DNA of 64,000 bases from Catellatospora sichuanensis (GTDB lineage Bacteria; Actinomycetota; Actinomycetes; Mycobacteriales; Micromonosporaceae), in NCBI RefSeq assembly GCF_007483665.1, contig NZ_VIQO01000013.1, forward strand, positions 248,001-312,000, read 5' to 3'. Made by a program: the position numbers and the translations under genes. Shown in pieces: positions 9,331-20,070 of the stretch (its first letter is position 1; each line of letters starts with the position of its first letter). Below the pieces are notes generated by a model. It saw only the letters and a program-made list of their open reading frames with translations, did no database searches and was not told the DNA's origin.

Positions 9331-10454
9331 ACAGGCTGACCATCCGCGCCCGGCTGACCCTGCTCTACGTCGTGCTCTTCACCGTCGCCGGGCTGGCCCT
9401 GCTGACCATCACCTACTTCCTGGTGAAGCTGCAGATGAACGCCAACCCGTTCGACGCCAAGCTCGTCGTCACGGACCTGCTCAAGACCGGTGGGGACCTC
9501 CGGGCGCTGCGGGAGCTGCTGCAGACCAAGGCCGCGGAGTCCAACAGCGCCACCCTGACCACGATCATCACCCAGGGCGGGATCGCGCTGGCCCTGGTAC
9601 TGGCCGCGGCGACCGGGGTCGCCTGGGTGCTCGCCGGCCGGGCGCTGCAGCCACTGCACCGGATCACCGCGACCGCGGGCCGGATCGCGACGAGCGCGGG
9701 CGGGCGCGGCCTGCACGAACGGATCGCGCTGAACGGGCCCAAGGACGAGGTCAAGCAGCTGGCCGACACGTTCGACGCGATGCTGAGCCGGCTCGACCAC
9801 TCGTTCGACGGCCAGCGGCGCTTCGTGGCCAACGCGTCGCACGAGCTGCGTACGCCGCTGGCGCTGAACCGGGCGCTGGTGGAGCTGGCCATCACCCGGC
9901 CCGAGGCGAGCGCCGACGCCAAGCAGCTCGGCGACGCCCTGCTGAAGGTCAACGAGCGCCACGAGCGGCTCATCGACGGGCTGCTCATGCTCGCCGACAG
10001 CGAGCAGGAGGTGGCCGAGCAGACCCCGATCGACCTGGCCGACGTCGCCGAGTACGTGCTGGAGGCGCTGCCGGCGGGCGGCCCCACCGTGACGAGCCTG
10101 CTCGACCCGGCCCCGGTCACCGGCGACCCGGTGCTGCTGGAGCGGCTGGTACAGAACCTGGTCGAGAACGCGGCCCGGCACAACGTGCCCGACGGCTGGC
10201 TGCGGGTGGAGACCACGACCGTGGACGGGCGGGCCCGGCTGGTGGTGGTGAACAGCGGGCCGGTCGTGCCGGCGTACGAGATGGAATCGATCTTCCTGCC
10301 CTTCCGCCGCCTCGGCCGCGAGCGCGTCGGCGGCCCGTCCCGCGGCCTCGGCCTCGGGTTGTCCATCGTCCGCGCCATCGCCCAGGCCCACCACGGCACC
10401 GTCACCGCCACCCCCCGCCCCGGCGGCGGCCTGACCCTCACCACCACCCTCTGA
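9327..10454 (+). CDS. Sensor histidine kinase
   Basis: Membrane histidine kinase of 375 residues: TM1 at about 8-30, a short extracellular loop of about 45 residues, TM2 near 75-95, HAMP, dimerisation domain with [10 protein letters not shown] (His172), and an ATPase domain with [10 protein letters not shown] and [21 protein letters not shown] start overlaps the regulator. The small sensor loop suggests it senses membrane or partner state rather than binding a large ligand; that is inference. A Family-A palindrome begins 14 nt after the stop. Confidence 0.92.
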   Translation: MNRLTIRARLTLLYVVLFTVAGLALLTITYFLVKLQMNANPFDAKLVVTDLLKTGGDLRALRELLQTKAAESNSATLTTIITQGGIALALVLAAATGVAWVLAGRALQPLHRITATAGRIATSAGGRGLHERIALNGPKDEVKQLADTFDAMLSRLDHSFDGQRRFVANASHELRTPLALNRALVELAITRPEASADAKQLGDALLKVNERHERLIDGLLMLADSEQEVAEQTPIDLADVAEYVLEALPAGGPTVTSLLDPAPVTGDPVLLERLVQNLVENAARHNVPDGWLRVETTTVDGRARLVVVNSGPVVPAYEMESIFLPFRRLGRERVGGPSRGLGLGLSIVRAIAQAHHGTVTATPRPGGGLTLTTTL

Positions 10455-10467
10455 CCGGGCGGTTCTT

Positions 10468-10542
10468 GATCGTCGGAGTTGCCTGGCAGATGGGCGAATC
10501 TTGAAGCCGGATACCCACATGTGCCAGGCAACTCCGTGGATC
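10468..10542. repeat. Family-A palindromic repeat, copy 3
   Basis: Arms of 21 bp at 10468-10488 and 10522-10542 with two mismatches and outer GATC. The loop shares GGGCGAAT with copy 1. It sits between two convergent genes, and its right arm overlaps the stop codon (10541-10543) of the minus-strand DUF5666-like gene. Confidence 0.82.
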
Positions 10543-11113
10543 ACTTACCTGCCGCGGCGGTGATCGTGGTGGCGGTGACGGTGGTGTCGGTGGTGGTGCC
10601 CTGGACGGTGATCTCGGTGCCGGCGGGCAGGTCCTTGAGGGTGATCTTGTCGGTGCTCTGGACCGTGGTGGTGTCGCCGGTCTTGATGGTGAGCAGGCGA
10701 CCGTCGCTGGTCTCCAGGTAGACCGTGGTGCCGTCGACCAGCTTTACCTTTCCGGTGATCGGCGCGGCAGGCTGCTGGGCGCCCTGCTGCCCTACCGGTA
10801 ACCCGCCCTGCTGGCCGCCGGGGAAGGCGCCGGTGTTGCCGCGGAAACCGCCCGGCCGGTTGCCGGTGGCCCCGCCGCCGGTCGCCGCCGTGGTGCCGGA
10901 CGTGCCGAAACGCTGCTGGACCTGGACACCGGCGAGGAACCCGCCGCAGGTCAGCACCAGCGCCAGCAGGGCGCCCGTGCTGCGGGTCAGCCACGGGCCG
11001 CGTTTGGCCTTCGCCAGGCCCGCCACGAGGTCGTCCATCGGCACGGCCGAGATGGCATCGGTCGGGATGACGTCGGTGGTGTCCGACTCCCGGGTACGGA
11101 TCGCGTGCTTCAT
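10541..11113 (-). CDS. Membrane-anchored DUF5666-like protein
   Basis: 190 residues: hydrophilic cytoplasmic N-terminus (1-42), one TM segment (about 45-63), a Gly/Gln/Pro-rich linker (75-118) and a C-terminal beta domain of about 70 residues. The domain pattern [19 protein letters not shown]...[11 protein letters not shown] resembles DUF5666 repeats. It starts 15 nt after the permease gene and is the last gene of the second export operon. An accessory role at the outer face of the exporter is inference. The stop codon lies in a Family-A palindrome. Confidence 0.75.
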   Translation of the reverse strand: MKHAIRTRESDTTDVIPTDAISAVPMDDLVAGLAKAKRGPWLTRSTGALLALVLTCGGFLAGVQVQQRFGTSGTTAATGGGATGNRPGGFRGNTGAFPGGQQGGLPVGQQGAQQPAAPITGKVKLVDGTTVYLETSDGRLLTIKTGDTTTVQSTDKITLKDLPAGTEITVQGTTTDTTVTATTITAAAGK

Positions 11114-11128
11114 AGAGGTCAGGGCTCC

Positions 11129-12331
11129 TTACTCGTACCGCAGGGCGTCGATGGGGCGCAGGCCGGCCGCCCGGCTGGCCGGGTAGCTGCCGAAGAACAG
11201 GCCGATCGCCACGCAGACGCCCAGCGCCAGCGCCACCGAGTCGGGCATGACCACCGGTTTGATACCGACGATCTCGAAGTTCGCGCCGATCAGCGCCGCG
11301 GCCACCCCAAGCCCGCCGCCCGCGAGGCTGAGCAGCGTCGCCTCGATCAGGAACTGGGTGAGGATGACGCGGCGCGGCGCGCCGAGGGCCTTGCGGATGC
11401 CGATCTCGCGGGTCCGCTCGGTCACCGAGACCATCATGATGTTGGTGATGCCGATACCGCCCACGACCAGCGAGATCCCGGCGACCGCGCCGAGCAGCAC
11501 GGTGAAGGTCTCGGCGGTCGCGGTGCGCGTCTCCAGCAGCTGAGAGGCATCCCTGATCTGGTACGGCGTGCTGCTCGCGCCGTCCGCGACGTGCATCTTC
11601 GCGTTGAGGATCGCGGTGATCTCGGCCTTCGCCGCGGCCACGGCGTCCGCGCTCGCCGCCTCGATGGTGATCGACGAGACGGGACCGTATCCGGTCAGCG
11701 AGCGCTGCACCGCGGGCAACGGCGCGATGGCCACGTCGTCGGGGTCGTTGAAGCCGGTCGAGCCTTTCTTCGCCAGCACCCCGATCACCGAGTAGATCTG
11801 CCCGGCGATGCCGATGCGCTGCCCGACGGGGTCCACCGTGCCGAACAGCTCCTCGGCGGTGGTCGGCCCGAGCACCACCACCCGCGCGGCCTGGTCGACG
11901 TCCTCCTCGGTGAAGCCCGACCCGCTCGCCACCACGCTGTTGGACGCCGCGAAGTACGACGGGTAGGTGCCGATCACCGAGTTGACGTCGTACGACGCGT
12001 CGCCGAAGGTCAGCGTCTGCGCGCTGGTCACCACCGGCGACACGCTCTTGACGTCCGGCGCGGACTCCTTGTCCTGCAGCGCCTTGACGATGTCGAGGGT
12101 CAGGTCGGTGCGGTAGCCGGTGTCGCCGCCGCGGCCGCCCTGCACGGTGAGCGTGTTGGTGCCGAGCGCGGCCAGGCTGTCCTCGACCTGCTTGGCCGAG
12201 CCGGTGCCGACCGCGACCAGCAGGATCACCGCCGCGACGCCGATCAGGATGCCCAGCACGGTCAGCCCGGACCGCAGCTTGTTCGCCGCGACGCCGCGCA
12301 ACGCGAACCCGAAGATCTCGAAGAAGCTCAT
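11129..12331 (-). CDS. MacB-like ABC transporter permease (module 2)
   Basis: FtsX/MacB permease of 400 residues: TM1 near 20-45, MacB-PCD-like extracytoplasmic domain with GTNTLTVQGG, then three C-terminal TM segments with TERTREIGIRKALGAP. ATG start preceded by GGAGGAGG. Located 67 nt after the ATPase gene on the same strand. It pairs with the ATPase at 12399 and the adaptor at 13130 and is paralogous to the permease at 4839. Confidence 0.92.
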   Translation of the reverse strand: MSFFEIFGFALRGVAANKLRSGLTVLGILIGVAAVILLVAVGTGSAKQVEDSLAALGTNTLTVQGGRGGDTGYRTDLTLDIVKALQDKESAPDVKSVSPVVTSAQTLTFGDASYDVNSVIGTYPSYFAASNSVVASGSGFTEEDVDQAARVVVLGPTTAEELFGTVDPVGQRIGIAGQIYSVIGVLAKKGSTGFNDPDDVAIAPLPAVQRSLTGYGPVSSITIEAASADAVAAAKAEITAILNAKMHVADGASSTPYQIRDASQLLETRTATAETFTVLLGAVAGISLVVGGIGITNIMMVSVTERTREIGIRKALGAPRRVILTQFLIEATLLSLAGGGLGVAAALIGANFEIVGIKPVVMPDSVALALGVCVAIGLFFGSYPASRAAGLRPIDALRYE

Positions 12332-12338
12332 GCCTCCT

Positions 12339-12398
12339 CCTCGCTACGCTCGGCGTCGGCATGAGTCGGCGCCGACATGATCCGCTCACTGCGCTCGC

Positions 12399-12402
<4 letters not shown>
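12339..12402. repeat. Two copies of an AGCG(T/C)AG(C/T)GAG motif in the ATPase-permease gap
   Basis: Read on the minus strand, the 67-nt spacer holds GAGCGAGCGCAGTGAGCGG and CCGAGCGTAGCGAGG. A third copy, GAGCGAGCGTAGCGAGC, lies at 20566-20582 just after the SCP2 stop. The second copy runs directly into the permease ribosome-binding site. Confidence 0.6.
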
Positions 12403-13129
<727 letters not shown>

Positions 13130-13133
<4 letters not shown>

Positions 13134-14308
13134 CGCCCACCACCGCCGGCACCGGGCCGGTTGCCGGTGTTGCCGCCGAAGCCGCCACCGGTGAGGCCGC
13201 CGCCCGGACCGCCGCCCGGGAACTGCTGCTGGTTACCGGTGCCGCTGGTCACGGTGGCCAACACGACCTGCTCGCCCACGGTCACCCCGGAGACGATCAC
13301 CGTGTACGCGTCGCCCTTGAGCCCGATCTCGACCGCCCGGGTCTCCTGTACGCCGTCCTTCACCACGAGCACGGTGGTCCGGCCACCAGCCGTGCGCACC
13401 GCCGCGGCAGGCACATACACCGCGTCGGCCACCTCGTCGACGGTCACCGAGAGGCTCACCGTCTGCCCGAGCCGGGTGCCCTCGGGAATGCTGTCCAGCA
13501 GCACCTCGATCGGGTACGTCACCGTGTTGCCGCTGGAGGCGGTGGGCGAGATCGCCGACACCTTGCCGCTCGCGGTGGCGCCGGTCAGCGCGTTCCAGGT
13601 GACCTTCGCGGACTGCCCGATCTTCAACCGGGTCGCGTCCGCCTCGGCGACACCTGCCGTCACCTGCAGCTTCGTCAGGTCGGCCAGCTGCACGAACCCG
13701 GAGCCGCTCGACGATGAGGACGTCGCGCCGTTGCCGCCTCCGGACGAGCCGCCCGAGGAGCCGCCGACCGCGCCGCTGACCGCGACGACGGTGCCGGCCA
13801 TGGGGGCCTTGAGCACGGTGCCGGCGACCGACCGCTGGGCCGCGGCGACCGCGGACTCCGCCTGGTCCACCTGGTTCTCGGCGTTGGCGATGCTGCTGTC
13901 GTCACCGCCGTCCTCGGCCCGGTCCAGCGCGTCGCGGGCCGCGTCGAGATTGCGCTCGGCGGTGCCCAGGCTCTCCTTCACCTCGGTCGCGTCCACGGTG
14001 GCCAGCACCGCGCCCTTGGCGACCTTGTCACCGACCTTCACCCTGATCGCGGTGACGGTGCCGCCGGTGGCGAAGTCGGCCGACATGGTGTTCGCCGACT
14101 CGATCGACCCGTCGGCGGTGACCGTCGCGGTCACCGTGCCCTGGGCCACCGCCACGGTGCGGGTCGTATTCGCCTCGGCCGGGGCCGCGTCTCCGCTGAT
14201 CATGAAGTACGCCCAGGTGCCGCCACCGACCAGCAGCAGCCCGAGAGCGCTGTTGATCAGTGTGGTCCGCCCGAGCGGGATGCCTCGCCGCAATCGCATG
14301 GCACGCAT
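13130..14308 (-). CDS. Efflux adaptor, HlyD/RND-type (module 2)
   Basis: Membrane fusion protein of about 392 residues. One TM segment (about 15-35) precedes a barrel-sandwich half (SIESANTMSADFATGGTVTA), a coiled-coil hairpin broken by a Gly/Ser-rich stretch, the second half with VLKAPMAGTVVAVSG, and a beta-barrel domain. The C-terminus is Gly/Asn/Pro-rich. Start chosen at MRAMRLRRG (14308); the longer frame to 14389 adds a polar stretch that runs toward the terminator hairpin. First gene of the second export operon. Confidence 0.88.
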
Positions 14309-14401
14309 CGTCGCGACCCGCCCTCGACGCGACCTCCCACCAACCTCGGAATGAGCTTGGAGCCTCAGCCGTCGACCTTTGGTACTCAAGTATCAAAAGA
14401 G

Positions 14402-14446
14402 CCCTTGTCTGATACCCAGAGGCCCTCCGGGTATCAGACAAGGGCG
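14402..14446 (-). terminator. Rho-independent terminator after kinase gene
   Basis: Perfect 17-bp arms GCCCTTGTCTGATACCC (14402-14418) and complement (14430-14446), 11-nt loop. On the minus strand the stem is followed by TCTTTTGAT, a short U-rich tract. It lies 11 nt past the kinase stop, separating it from the export operon. Confidence 0.85.
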
Positions 14447-14456
14447 GTGATGCGCG

Positions 14457-16151
14457 TTAAGCAGCAAGCGGCAGGAGGACGCGGAACGTCGAGCCGACGC
14501 CCGGGGAGGTGGCCAGCTCGATGCGGCCGCCGTGGGCCTTGACGATCGCCGAGGCGATGGCCAGGCCCAGGCCCGCACCACCGTGGCTGCGGGCACGGTG
14601 CGGATCGGCGCGGTACAGCCGCTCGAAGATGCGGGCGGCGTGCTCGGGCGGCACTCCCGGCCCGGTGTCCTCGACCTCCACCACGGCGACCGGCAGGTCC
14701 GGATCCAGCTCTGCGCCGACCGAGGCGACCACCGGGCCGCTGTCGCGGGCCACCGGCAGCTCGAACGGCTCGTCAAGGGACTCGCCGCCGCGGTGGCTCA
14801 CCCGCAGGGTGACCCGGGCGTCGCGCGGGGTGTGCTGGAGCGCGTTCGCCACCAGGTTCGTCACCACCTGGCGCAGCCGGTGCTCGTCGCCCTGCACGCC
14901 GACCGGCTCGAACCCGGCCAGCTCGACGGTTCGCCCCGGGCTGCGCACGTGCGCGTCGCGGACGGTGTCGGCCGCGACCGCCAGCAGGTCCACCCGGGAC
15001 TGCTGCAACGGGCGTTCCTCGTCCAGCGCGGCCAGCAGCAGCAGGTCCTCGACCAGTAGGCCCATCCGGCCGGCCTCCTGCTCGATGCGGGACATCGTCT
15101 CGTCCAACTCCGGGCCTGGCGGCGCGCCACCGCGCCGGTACAACTCGGCGAAGCCGCGGATCGAAGTGAGGGGGGTGCGCAGCTCGTGCGAGGCGTCCGC
15201 GAGGAACTGCCGCAGCCGCTGCTCGGACGCGGCGCGCGCGGTCACCGCCGCCTCGATGCGCGACAGCATGGTGTTCAGCGCCAGCCCGAGCCGGCCGGGT
15301 TCGGTGTGCGGGTCGGGGTCGGGCACCCGTGCGGTCAGGTCGCCGCCGGCGATCTGCGCCGCGGCGTGCTCCATGTTGGTCAGCGGCCGCAGCCCGATCC
15401 GGACCACGCTGTACGCCGCGAAGCCCAGTCCCAGCAGCACCAGCGCCCCCACGCCCAGCCCGAGCAGGAGCACCAGGTTCGCGGTGCTCTCGACCCGGTC
15501 CAGCGAGATCGCCGCGACGCGATAGCCGCCCGGCGCCTGGCTCGCGGCGACCCGGAAGTCCTGGCCCGAGGCGCTGGTCGCGGTGAACAGAGTGGCCCGC
15601 TCCCGCGGCCCCCCTGCCTGAGCGTGTGACTTGATCTGGTCGAAGGTGAGCTGTGGACCCTGCGCGACGGTGCTGCCACCACTCAGGCACCAGGAGATCT
15701 GCCCCTGTGCGTCGTAGGCGATCACGATCGTGTCGCCCTGCGCCGGCGGCAGCCGCCAGCCGCCGTTCGTGGTCTGCGGCCCGTTGCAGTTGTCGCCGAC
15801 CACGGCAGGTGACGGGCTCGCCTGCGACGTCGCAGTGGGGCTCGGCTGCACGGTGCCGACCGGGCTCGGCACCGCCGGGCCGGGTTGTCCAGTGTCCCGG
15901 CCGGGCGGCTTCGGCGTCGCCTCCGAGCTCGGCTGTGGCCGGTTGCCGAACCCGCCGGGGCCGGGGCCACCGAAGCGTTCGAGACCGCCGTTCAGCCGTC
16001 TCACGTCCTCGTCGAGCTGCTGCGCCAGGTAGTGGCGCAGGGTCGTGGCGGCGACGAAGTCGGTGATGAGCAGGGCCACCCCGGCGAGCGCGACCACCGC
16101 GACCACCATCCGGGTACGCAGGGTCCACCGGCGCCACGGTGGGCGGATCAT
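14457..16151 (-). CDS. Sensor histidine kinase with Pro-rich sensor domain
   Basis: 564-residue kinase. TM1 near 15-38, an extracellular domain of about 155 residues with a Pro/Ser/Thr-rich linker and two Cys (DNCNGPQ and SWCLSGG), TM2 near 195-220, [18 protein letters not shown] (His322), and an ATPase domain ending GGAGLGLAIASAIVKAHGG. ATG at 16151 overlaps the regulator stop as ATGA. The two Cys may form a disulfide in the sensor; that is inference. Confidence 0.93.
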   Translation of the reverse strand: MIRPPWRRWTLRTRMVVAVVALAGVALLITDFVAATTLRHYLAQQLDEDVRRLNGGLERFGGPGPGGFGNRPQPSSEATPKPPGRDTGQPGPAVPSPVGTVQPSPTATSQASPSPAVVGDNCNGPQTTNGGWRLPPAQGDTIVIAYDAQGQISWCLSGGSTVAQGPQLTFDQIKSHAQAGGPRERATLFTATSASGQDFRVAASQAPGGYRVAAISLDRVESTANLVLLLGLGVGALVLLGLGFAAYSVVRIGLRPLTNMEHAAAQIAGGDLTARVPDPDPHTEPGRLGLALNTMLSRIEAAVTARAASEQRLRQFLADASHELRTPLTSIRGFAELYRRGGAPPGPELDETMSRIEQEAGRMGLLVEDLLLLAALDEERPLQQSRVDLLAVAADTVRDAHVRSPGRTVELAGFEPVGVQGDEHRLRQVVTNLVANALQHTPRDARVTLRVSHRGGESLDEPFELPVARDSGPVVASVGAELDPDLPVAVVEVEDTGPGVPPEHAARIFERLYRADPHRARSHGGAGLGLAIASAIVKAHGGRIELATSPGVGSTFRVLLPLAA

Positions 16152-16885
16152 TCCTGGCCACCTCGGGGCAGGCGCAGCGCGTACCCGACGCCGCGGACGG
16201 TGTGGATCAGCGGCGGGTCCCACTTGTCGACCTTCTTGCGCAGGTAGTAGACGTACGACTCGACGATGCGGCCGTCGCCGCCGAAGTCGTAGCTCCACAC
16301 CCGGTCCAGGATCTGCGCCTTCGAGACCACCCGGCCCGCGTTGACGAGCAGGTAGCGCAGCAGGTTGAACTCGGTCGGGGAGAGGTCGACGAGCTTGCCG
16401 CCCCGGCGCACCTCGTGCGCGTCCTCGTGCAGCTCCAGGTCGGCGTAGCGGAGCACGCCGCTGTCGGCATGCTCGCCGCCGGGCCGGCTGCGCCGCAGGA
16501 TGGCCCGGATGCGCAGCACGACCTCCTCCAGGCTGAACGGTTTGGTGACGTAGTCGTCCGCGCCGACGGTCAGGCCGGAGATGCGGTCCTCCACGGAGTG
16601 CCGGGCGGTCAGGAACAGCACGGGCACCAGGGCGTTGTCCGGCCCCCGGCCATCGGCGCGCAGTTGCCGCGCGACCTCGAAGCCGTCCAGGTCGGGCAGC
16701 ATCACGTCGAGCACGACCAGATCGGGCTGGAACTCCTCGGCCGCGATGAGCGCGTCCCGGCCGGTGTTCGCGACCCGCACATCGAACTCGACCAGACGCA
16801 GCGTGGCCGACAGCAGCGCGCAGATGTTGGCCTCGTCGTCCACGACCAGCACCTTGGTCCGTGCCCGCTCCTGCTGCTGCGTCAC
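16148..16885 (-). CDS. OmpR-family response regulator
   Basis: 245 residues: receiver with VVDDE (14-18), Asp60 (LVVLDVMLP) and Lys in YVTKPFS, then a winged-helix domain with LSPTEFNLLRYLL and RGVGYALR. GTG start. Cotranscribed with the kinase. Likely targets are the adjacent export operon and the orphan adaptor at 17080, by proximity only. Confidence 0.94.
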   Translation of the reverse strand: MTQQQERARTKVLVVDDEANICALLSATLRLVEFDVRVANTGRDALIAAEEFQPDLVVLDVMLPDLDGFEVARQLRADGRGPDNALVPVLFLTARHSVEDRISGLTVGADDYVTKPFSLEEVVLRIRAILRRSRPGGEHADSGVLRYADLELHEDAHEVRRGGKLVDLSPTEFNLLRYLLVNAGRVVSKAQILDRVWSYDFGGDGRIVESYVYYLRKKVDKWDPPLIHTVRGVGYALRLPRGGQE

Positions 16886-16999
16886 CGTCAGCTCCCTGTC
16901 ACCTCGACACTGCCTGTGAGCCCGTTGTATCCGTCTTACCTCGGAGAACGCTGGTAGCGCGATCGGAACATCGTGAACGCCGCCGCACCATGATCACGA

Positions 17000-17062
17000 C
17001 GATCTTGCGCGAACCTGCCCATTTGACCGCTTTGAGCGTGTCGTACAGCCCGCGCAAGATCG
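17000..17062. repeat. GATC-bounded inverted repeat
   Basis: Perfect 12-bp arms CGATCTTGCGCG (17000-17011) and complement (17051-17062) around a 39-nt loop, in the gap between the adaptor stop (17080) and the regulator start (16885). It could end the adaptor transcript or be a member of the GATC-bounded palindromes. Confidence 0.6.
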
Positions 17063-17079
17063 CCCGGGTGGGGGAGGGG

Positions 17080-18495
17080 TTATGAGCGGGCGTTGAGGCG
17101 GACTTCTTCGCCTTCGGTGAGGCCGGAGGTGATGGTGACGTCGCCGTCGCCGCGTAGGCCGATGCCGATCGTGCGGGCGGTGCCGTCGGGGAGTTTCACC
17201 TCGCCGGTGCCGTCGCCGGTGACGCGGACCGCGGACTGCGGGAGGAGGAGGCCCTCGGCGCGGTCGAGCACGACGCCCGCGGTGGCGCTCTGCCCGATGA
17301 GCAGCCCTTCCGGCGCTCCGTCGAACGCCAGCAGTACGTGGTAGCGCACCAGCGTGCCGGTGGCCGTGCCGGTGGCGGCGACCTGGGCGATGGTGGCGGG
17401 AAGGGTCTCGTCGGGGCGGTTGGCGAGGGTCACCGTGGCGGGCTGTCCGACGGCCAGGCTCACCGTGTCGGCCTCGGCGAACTCGGCCTCGACCATCATC
17501 GTGGCGACGACGCCGAGCGTGATGAAGGTCGCGGTGCTCGCCGCGTCCCCGGCCCGGCCGCCGACGGTGAGCACCTTGGCCGCGACCGGAGCCGTGATCG
17601 TCGTACCGGCCAGGTTGCGCTCGGCCCTGGTCAGGTCGGCCTCGGCCTCGTTCACCGCGACCTGGGCGGAGTAGATCGCATCCCCGCCCTGGCCACCGCG
17701 CCCGGAACCCCCGCTGGAGCCGTTCGACGACCCGCCGGTCGGGCAGCTGCCGGAGCCCGTGCTCGGCACGGGGGTGCGGGACGGTTTGGCCGACGGTGTC
17801 GGCGAGGCCGAGGGCTGCGGAGACGGGCTGCCGGACGGCGAAGGGGAGACCCATGGAGACGGGCTGACCGTGCTCACCGCAGTGCCGACGGGCGTCGCGG
17901 ACGCCGTGCCCGACGCGGACACCGTGGCGGAGACGGCCGACGCCGCCGTCCCGGTGGCAGCCGCGATGGCCGGATGCGTCAGCAGCACGGCGCTCACCGC
18001 CGTCACCGAGACGTCGGACCTGGTTGTCACCACCGTCGCCGAGACGGCGGTCTGGTTCGCCCCGAACGCCGCGCCGCGGGCCGAGGTGCAGTTCGTCGTC
18101 GTGTCGGCGGTGTCGGCGGCGTCCTGGGCGTCGGCGAGGGCCTGCGCGGCCTCGGACAGCGCATTGGCCGCGTCGTCCCGGGCCTCCCGCGCGTCGGCGT
18201 CGTCGATCCTCGCCAGGTCCTGCCCGGCCGCCACCTCGTCGCCCGGCTTCACCAGCACCGCGGTGAGCGTGCCCGCGACGGAGAAGGCCAGCTCGCGGGT
18301 GGCGACGGGGGACACCTTGCCCGATGCCGCGACCGACGAGGTGACCTCGCCCCGCTGCACCTCGACCGTCGCCGCGGCCGCCGGGGCCGGGTCACCGCCC
18401 TGCACCACGACCACTGTCACCACCGCGGCGGCGATGAGCACCGCCGCGCCCGCGGCCACCCACCGGCGTCGTCTTCCGCGCACCACGAACGTCAT
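17080..18495 (-). CDS. Orphan efflux adaptor (HlyD-like) with Ser/Pro/Thr-rich insert
   Basis: 471-residue membrane fusion protein: TM near 12-33, barrel-sandwich half with SSVAASGKVSPVATRE, start of a coiled coil (ARDDAANALSEAAQALADAQ), then a low-complexity insert at about 110-280 rich in Ser, Pro, Thr and Gly. The coiled coil resumes (AQVAVNEAEADLTRAERNL), followed by a second barrel half and a beta-barrel. No ABC genes follow on this strand, so it may serve one of the neighbouring modules. Divergent from the lipoprotein at 18628. Confidence 0.85.
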   Translation of the reverse strand: MTFVVRGRRRRWVAAGAAVLIAAAVVTVVVVQGGDPAPAAAATVEVQRGEVTSSVAASGKVSPVATRELAFSVAGTLTAVLVKPGDEVAAGQDLARIDDADAREARDDAANALSEAAQALADAQDAADTADTTTNCTSARGAAFGANQTAVSATVVTTRSDVSVTAVSAVLLTHPAIAAATGTAASAVSATVSASGTASATPVGTAVSTVSPSPWVSPSPSGSPSPQPSASPTPSAKPSRTPVPSTGSGSCPTGGSSNGSSGGSGRGGQGGDAIYSAQVAVNEAEADLTRAERNLAGTTITAPVAAKVLTVGGRAGDAASTATFITLGVVATMMVEAEFAEADTVSLAVGQPATVTLANRPDETLPATIAQVAATGTATGTLVRYHVLLAFDGAPEGLLIGQSATAGVVLDRAEGLLLPQSAVRVTGDGTGEVKLPDGTARTIGIGLRGDGDVTITSGLTEGEEVRLNARS

Positions 18496-18627
18496 GGCCG
18501 GGAGTCTCGCGGCCGCCGCTCGGTGATCGCTTCAGCCAACCTCGGAGCCACCTCAAAGCCGCCACTCCCAGCCCATCCTGAGGTTCGGTCGAGCGAGCCC
18601 TGAGCCGCGGCGCGCAGGCTCGCGCAA

Positions 18628-19218
18628 GTGAAGACGCCGATGAGACACCCCCGCGCCGCCCTCACCGCCGCCGTCGCGATCGCCGTGCTCGGCCTCGCCG
18701 CGGCCTGCGGTTCCGGCGACGACACCACCGATCAGACCGCCTCCGGCGGGCAGGCGAGCGGGTTCGCCGCGTACACCGCATGCCTGAAGGAACAGGGCAT
18801 CACCCTGCCGGAGGGCTTCGGACAGGGGCAGGGACAGGGCAGACCGTCCGGTGCGCCGACCGCCCGGCCCACGAACCAGCCGACCGCCCGGCCGACCGTA
18901 CGCCCCAGCGGGCAGCCGGGTGGTTTCGGCGGCCCCGGCGGGGGTATGCGGGCACCGGACGGCGTGGACGCCGAGAAATGGCAGCAGGCACAGCAGGCTT
19001 GCGTAGCGGTACGCCCCAGCGGCGGACCCGGAGGAGGCTTCGGTGGCAACCGGGGCGACAACGGGGCCAACGCGGCGTACCGCAACTGCCTCGCTGAACG
19101 CGGTGTGGAGTTCACACCCGGGCAGCAGCTCGCGACCGCCGATCCGAAGGTGGCGGCGGCGATGCAGGCCTGTGCCGTGCTTCGCCCCACCACCACACCG
19201 AGCCCGGCGGCGAGCTGA
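18628..19218 (+). CDS. Lipoprotein with two C(L)xE(Q/R)G(I/V) units
   Basis: 196-residue exported protein with lipobox LAAAC (Cys27). Two units resemble those of the lipoprotein at 7917: YTACLKEQGITLPEG to QQACVAVRP, and YRNCLAERGVEF to MQACAVLRP. Between the unit halves is a Gly/Gln/Pro/Thr-rich stretch. GTG start at 18628; ATG at 18640 is an alternative. Divergent from the orphan adaptor, which suggests the two work together. Function unknown. Confidence 0.78.
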   Translation: MKTPMRHPRAALTAAVAIAVLGLAAACGSGDDTTDQTASGGQASGFAAYTACLKEQGITLPEGFGQGQGQGRPSGAPTARPTNQPTARPTVRPSGQPGGFGGPGGGMRAPDGVDAEKWQQAQQACVAVRPSGGPGGGFGGNRGDNGANAAYRNCLAERGVEFTPGQQLATADPKVAAAMQACAVLRPTTTPSPAAS

Positions 19219-19311
19219 CCGCATCTCCCAGCCGACCGGGCTGGTGGACCGGAGTCGGTCCTGGCGGTGCTGTCCCCCCGTGCAGCACCACCGGACCGGC
19301 TCCCCCGTGAC

Positions 19312-19345
19312 GAAAGGCCCGCTCACCCAGGTGAGCGGGCCTTTC
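19312..19345. terminator. Bidirectional terminator hairpin
   Basis: 15-bp perfect stem GAAAGGCCCGCTCAC with a 4-nt loop, between the convergent lipoprotein (ending 19218) and TetR (ending 19358) genes. The stem starts and ends with A/T-rich GAAA and TTTC, which suits termination in both directions. Confidence 0.85.
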
Positions 19346-19357
19346 TCGGATGCCGGG

Positions 19358-20041
19358 TCAGGCCGGTGGACGCCAGGCCACTCCGCGCATGAGTTGGTCC
19401 GCGCCGAGCCAGACGGCGTTCATCAGGCGCGTCGCCGTACGCCCGGGGTCTTCGTCGGGGTGGTCGGCGAGCCAGTCGGCGAGCGACTCGCTCGCGCCGA
19501 CCAGCGTCAGCGCCATGGCGGTGAGGTCGTCGGGTTTGACCTGCCGCCCTTCCAGGCGCAGCGCCCCGTCGAGGCGATCGGTGATCACCTCGACGACCGT
19601 CTCGCGCATCGCGGCGACCTCCACCGAGAACGGCTGCTGGGTGCGGGCCTGCCGGTAGAGCACCGACCAGCCGTCGCGGTGCGCGCCGACGAACTCGAAG
19701 AAACCTTTGAACCCCTGCCACAGTTGCCGGTCCGGAGGGAGGGTGGGATCGGCCGCCGCGGCCAGGCCGCTGACCAGGCGCGCCGACTCGCGGCGCAGGC
19801 AGGCGATGAACAGCTCCTCCTTCGTGCCGAGGTACGCGTACACCATGGGCTTGGACACGCCGGACAGTTCGGCGATCTCGTCCATGTTGGCGTGATGGAA
19901 TCCCCGGCGGGAGAACACCAGCACCGCGGCGTCGAGCATCTGCTGCTCGCGTTCCGCCCGCGGCACCCGGCCGCGCGGGGTGTCTCCGGCGCGTGGGCCA
20001 GCCGGCGCGTCGTCACCTGGAGGAAGTGGTCTGCTCTGCAC
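19358..20041 (-). CDS. TetR-family transcriptional regulator
   Basis: 227 residues. The N-terminal helix-turn-helix (about 35-80) reads MLDAAVLVFSRRGF, then MDEIAELSGVSKPMVYAYLG. The C-terminal half is a helical ligand domain. GTG start. Divergent from the SCP2 gene, with a TTAC-N6-GTAA palindrome between them; the same pattern occurs before the acyl-CoA synthetase. By context the ligand may be an acyl-CoA or lipid, which is inference. Confidence 0.92.
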   Translation of the reverse strand: MQSRPLPPGDDAPAGPRAGDTPRGRVPRAEREQQMLDAAVLVFSRRGFHHANMDEIAELSGVSKPMVYAYLGTKEELFIACLRRESARLVSGLAAAADPTLPPDRQLWQGFKGFFEFVGAHRDGWSVLYRQARTQQPFSVEVAAMRETVVEVITDRLDGALRLEGRQVKPDDLTAMALTLVGASESLADWLADHPDEDPGRTATRLMNAVWLGADQLMRGVAWRPPA

Positions 20042-20070
20042 CTTGCCAGCCTACCTACTCCGTCGTAAGG

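Noticed and set aside
10545..12389. 614-residue minus-strand frame over the second permease
   Set aside because: Shifted frame of the permease and DUF5666-like genes, with no recognisable domain.
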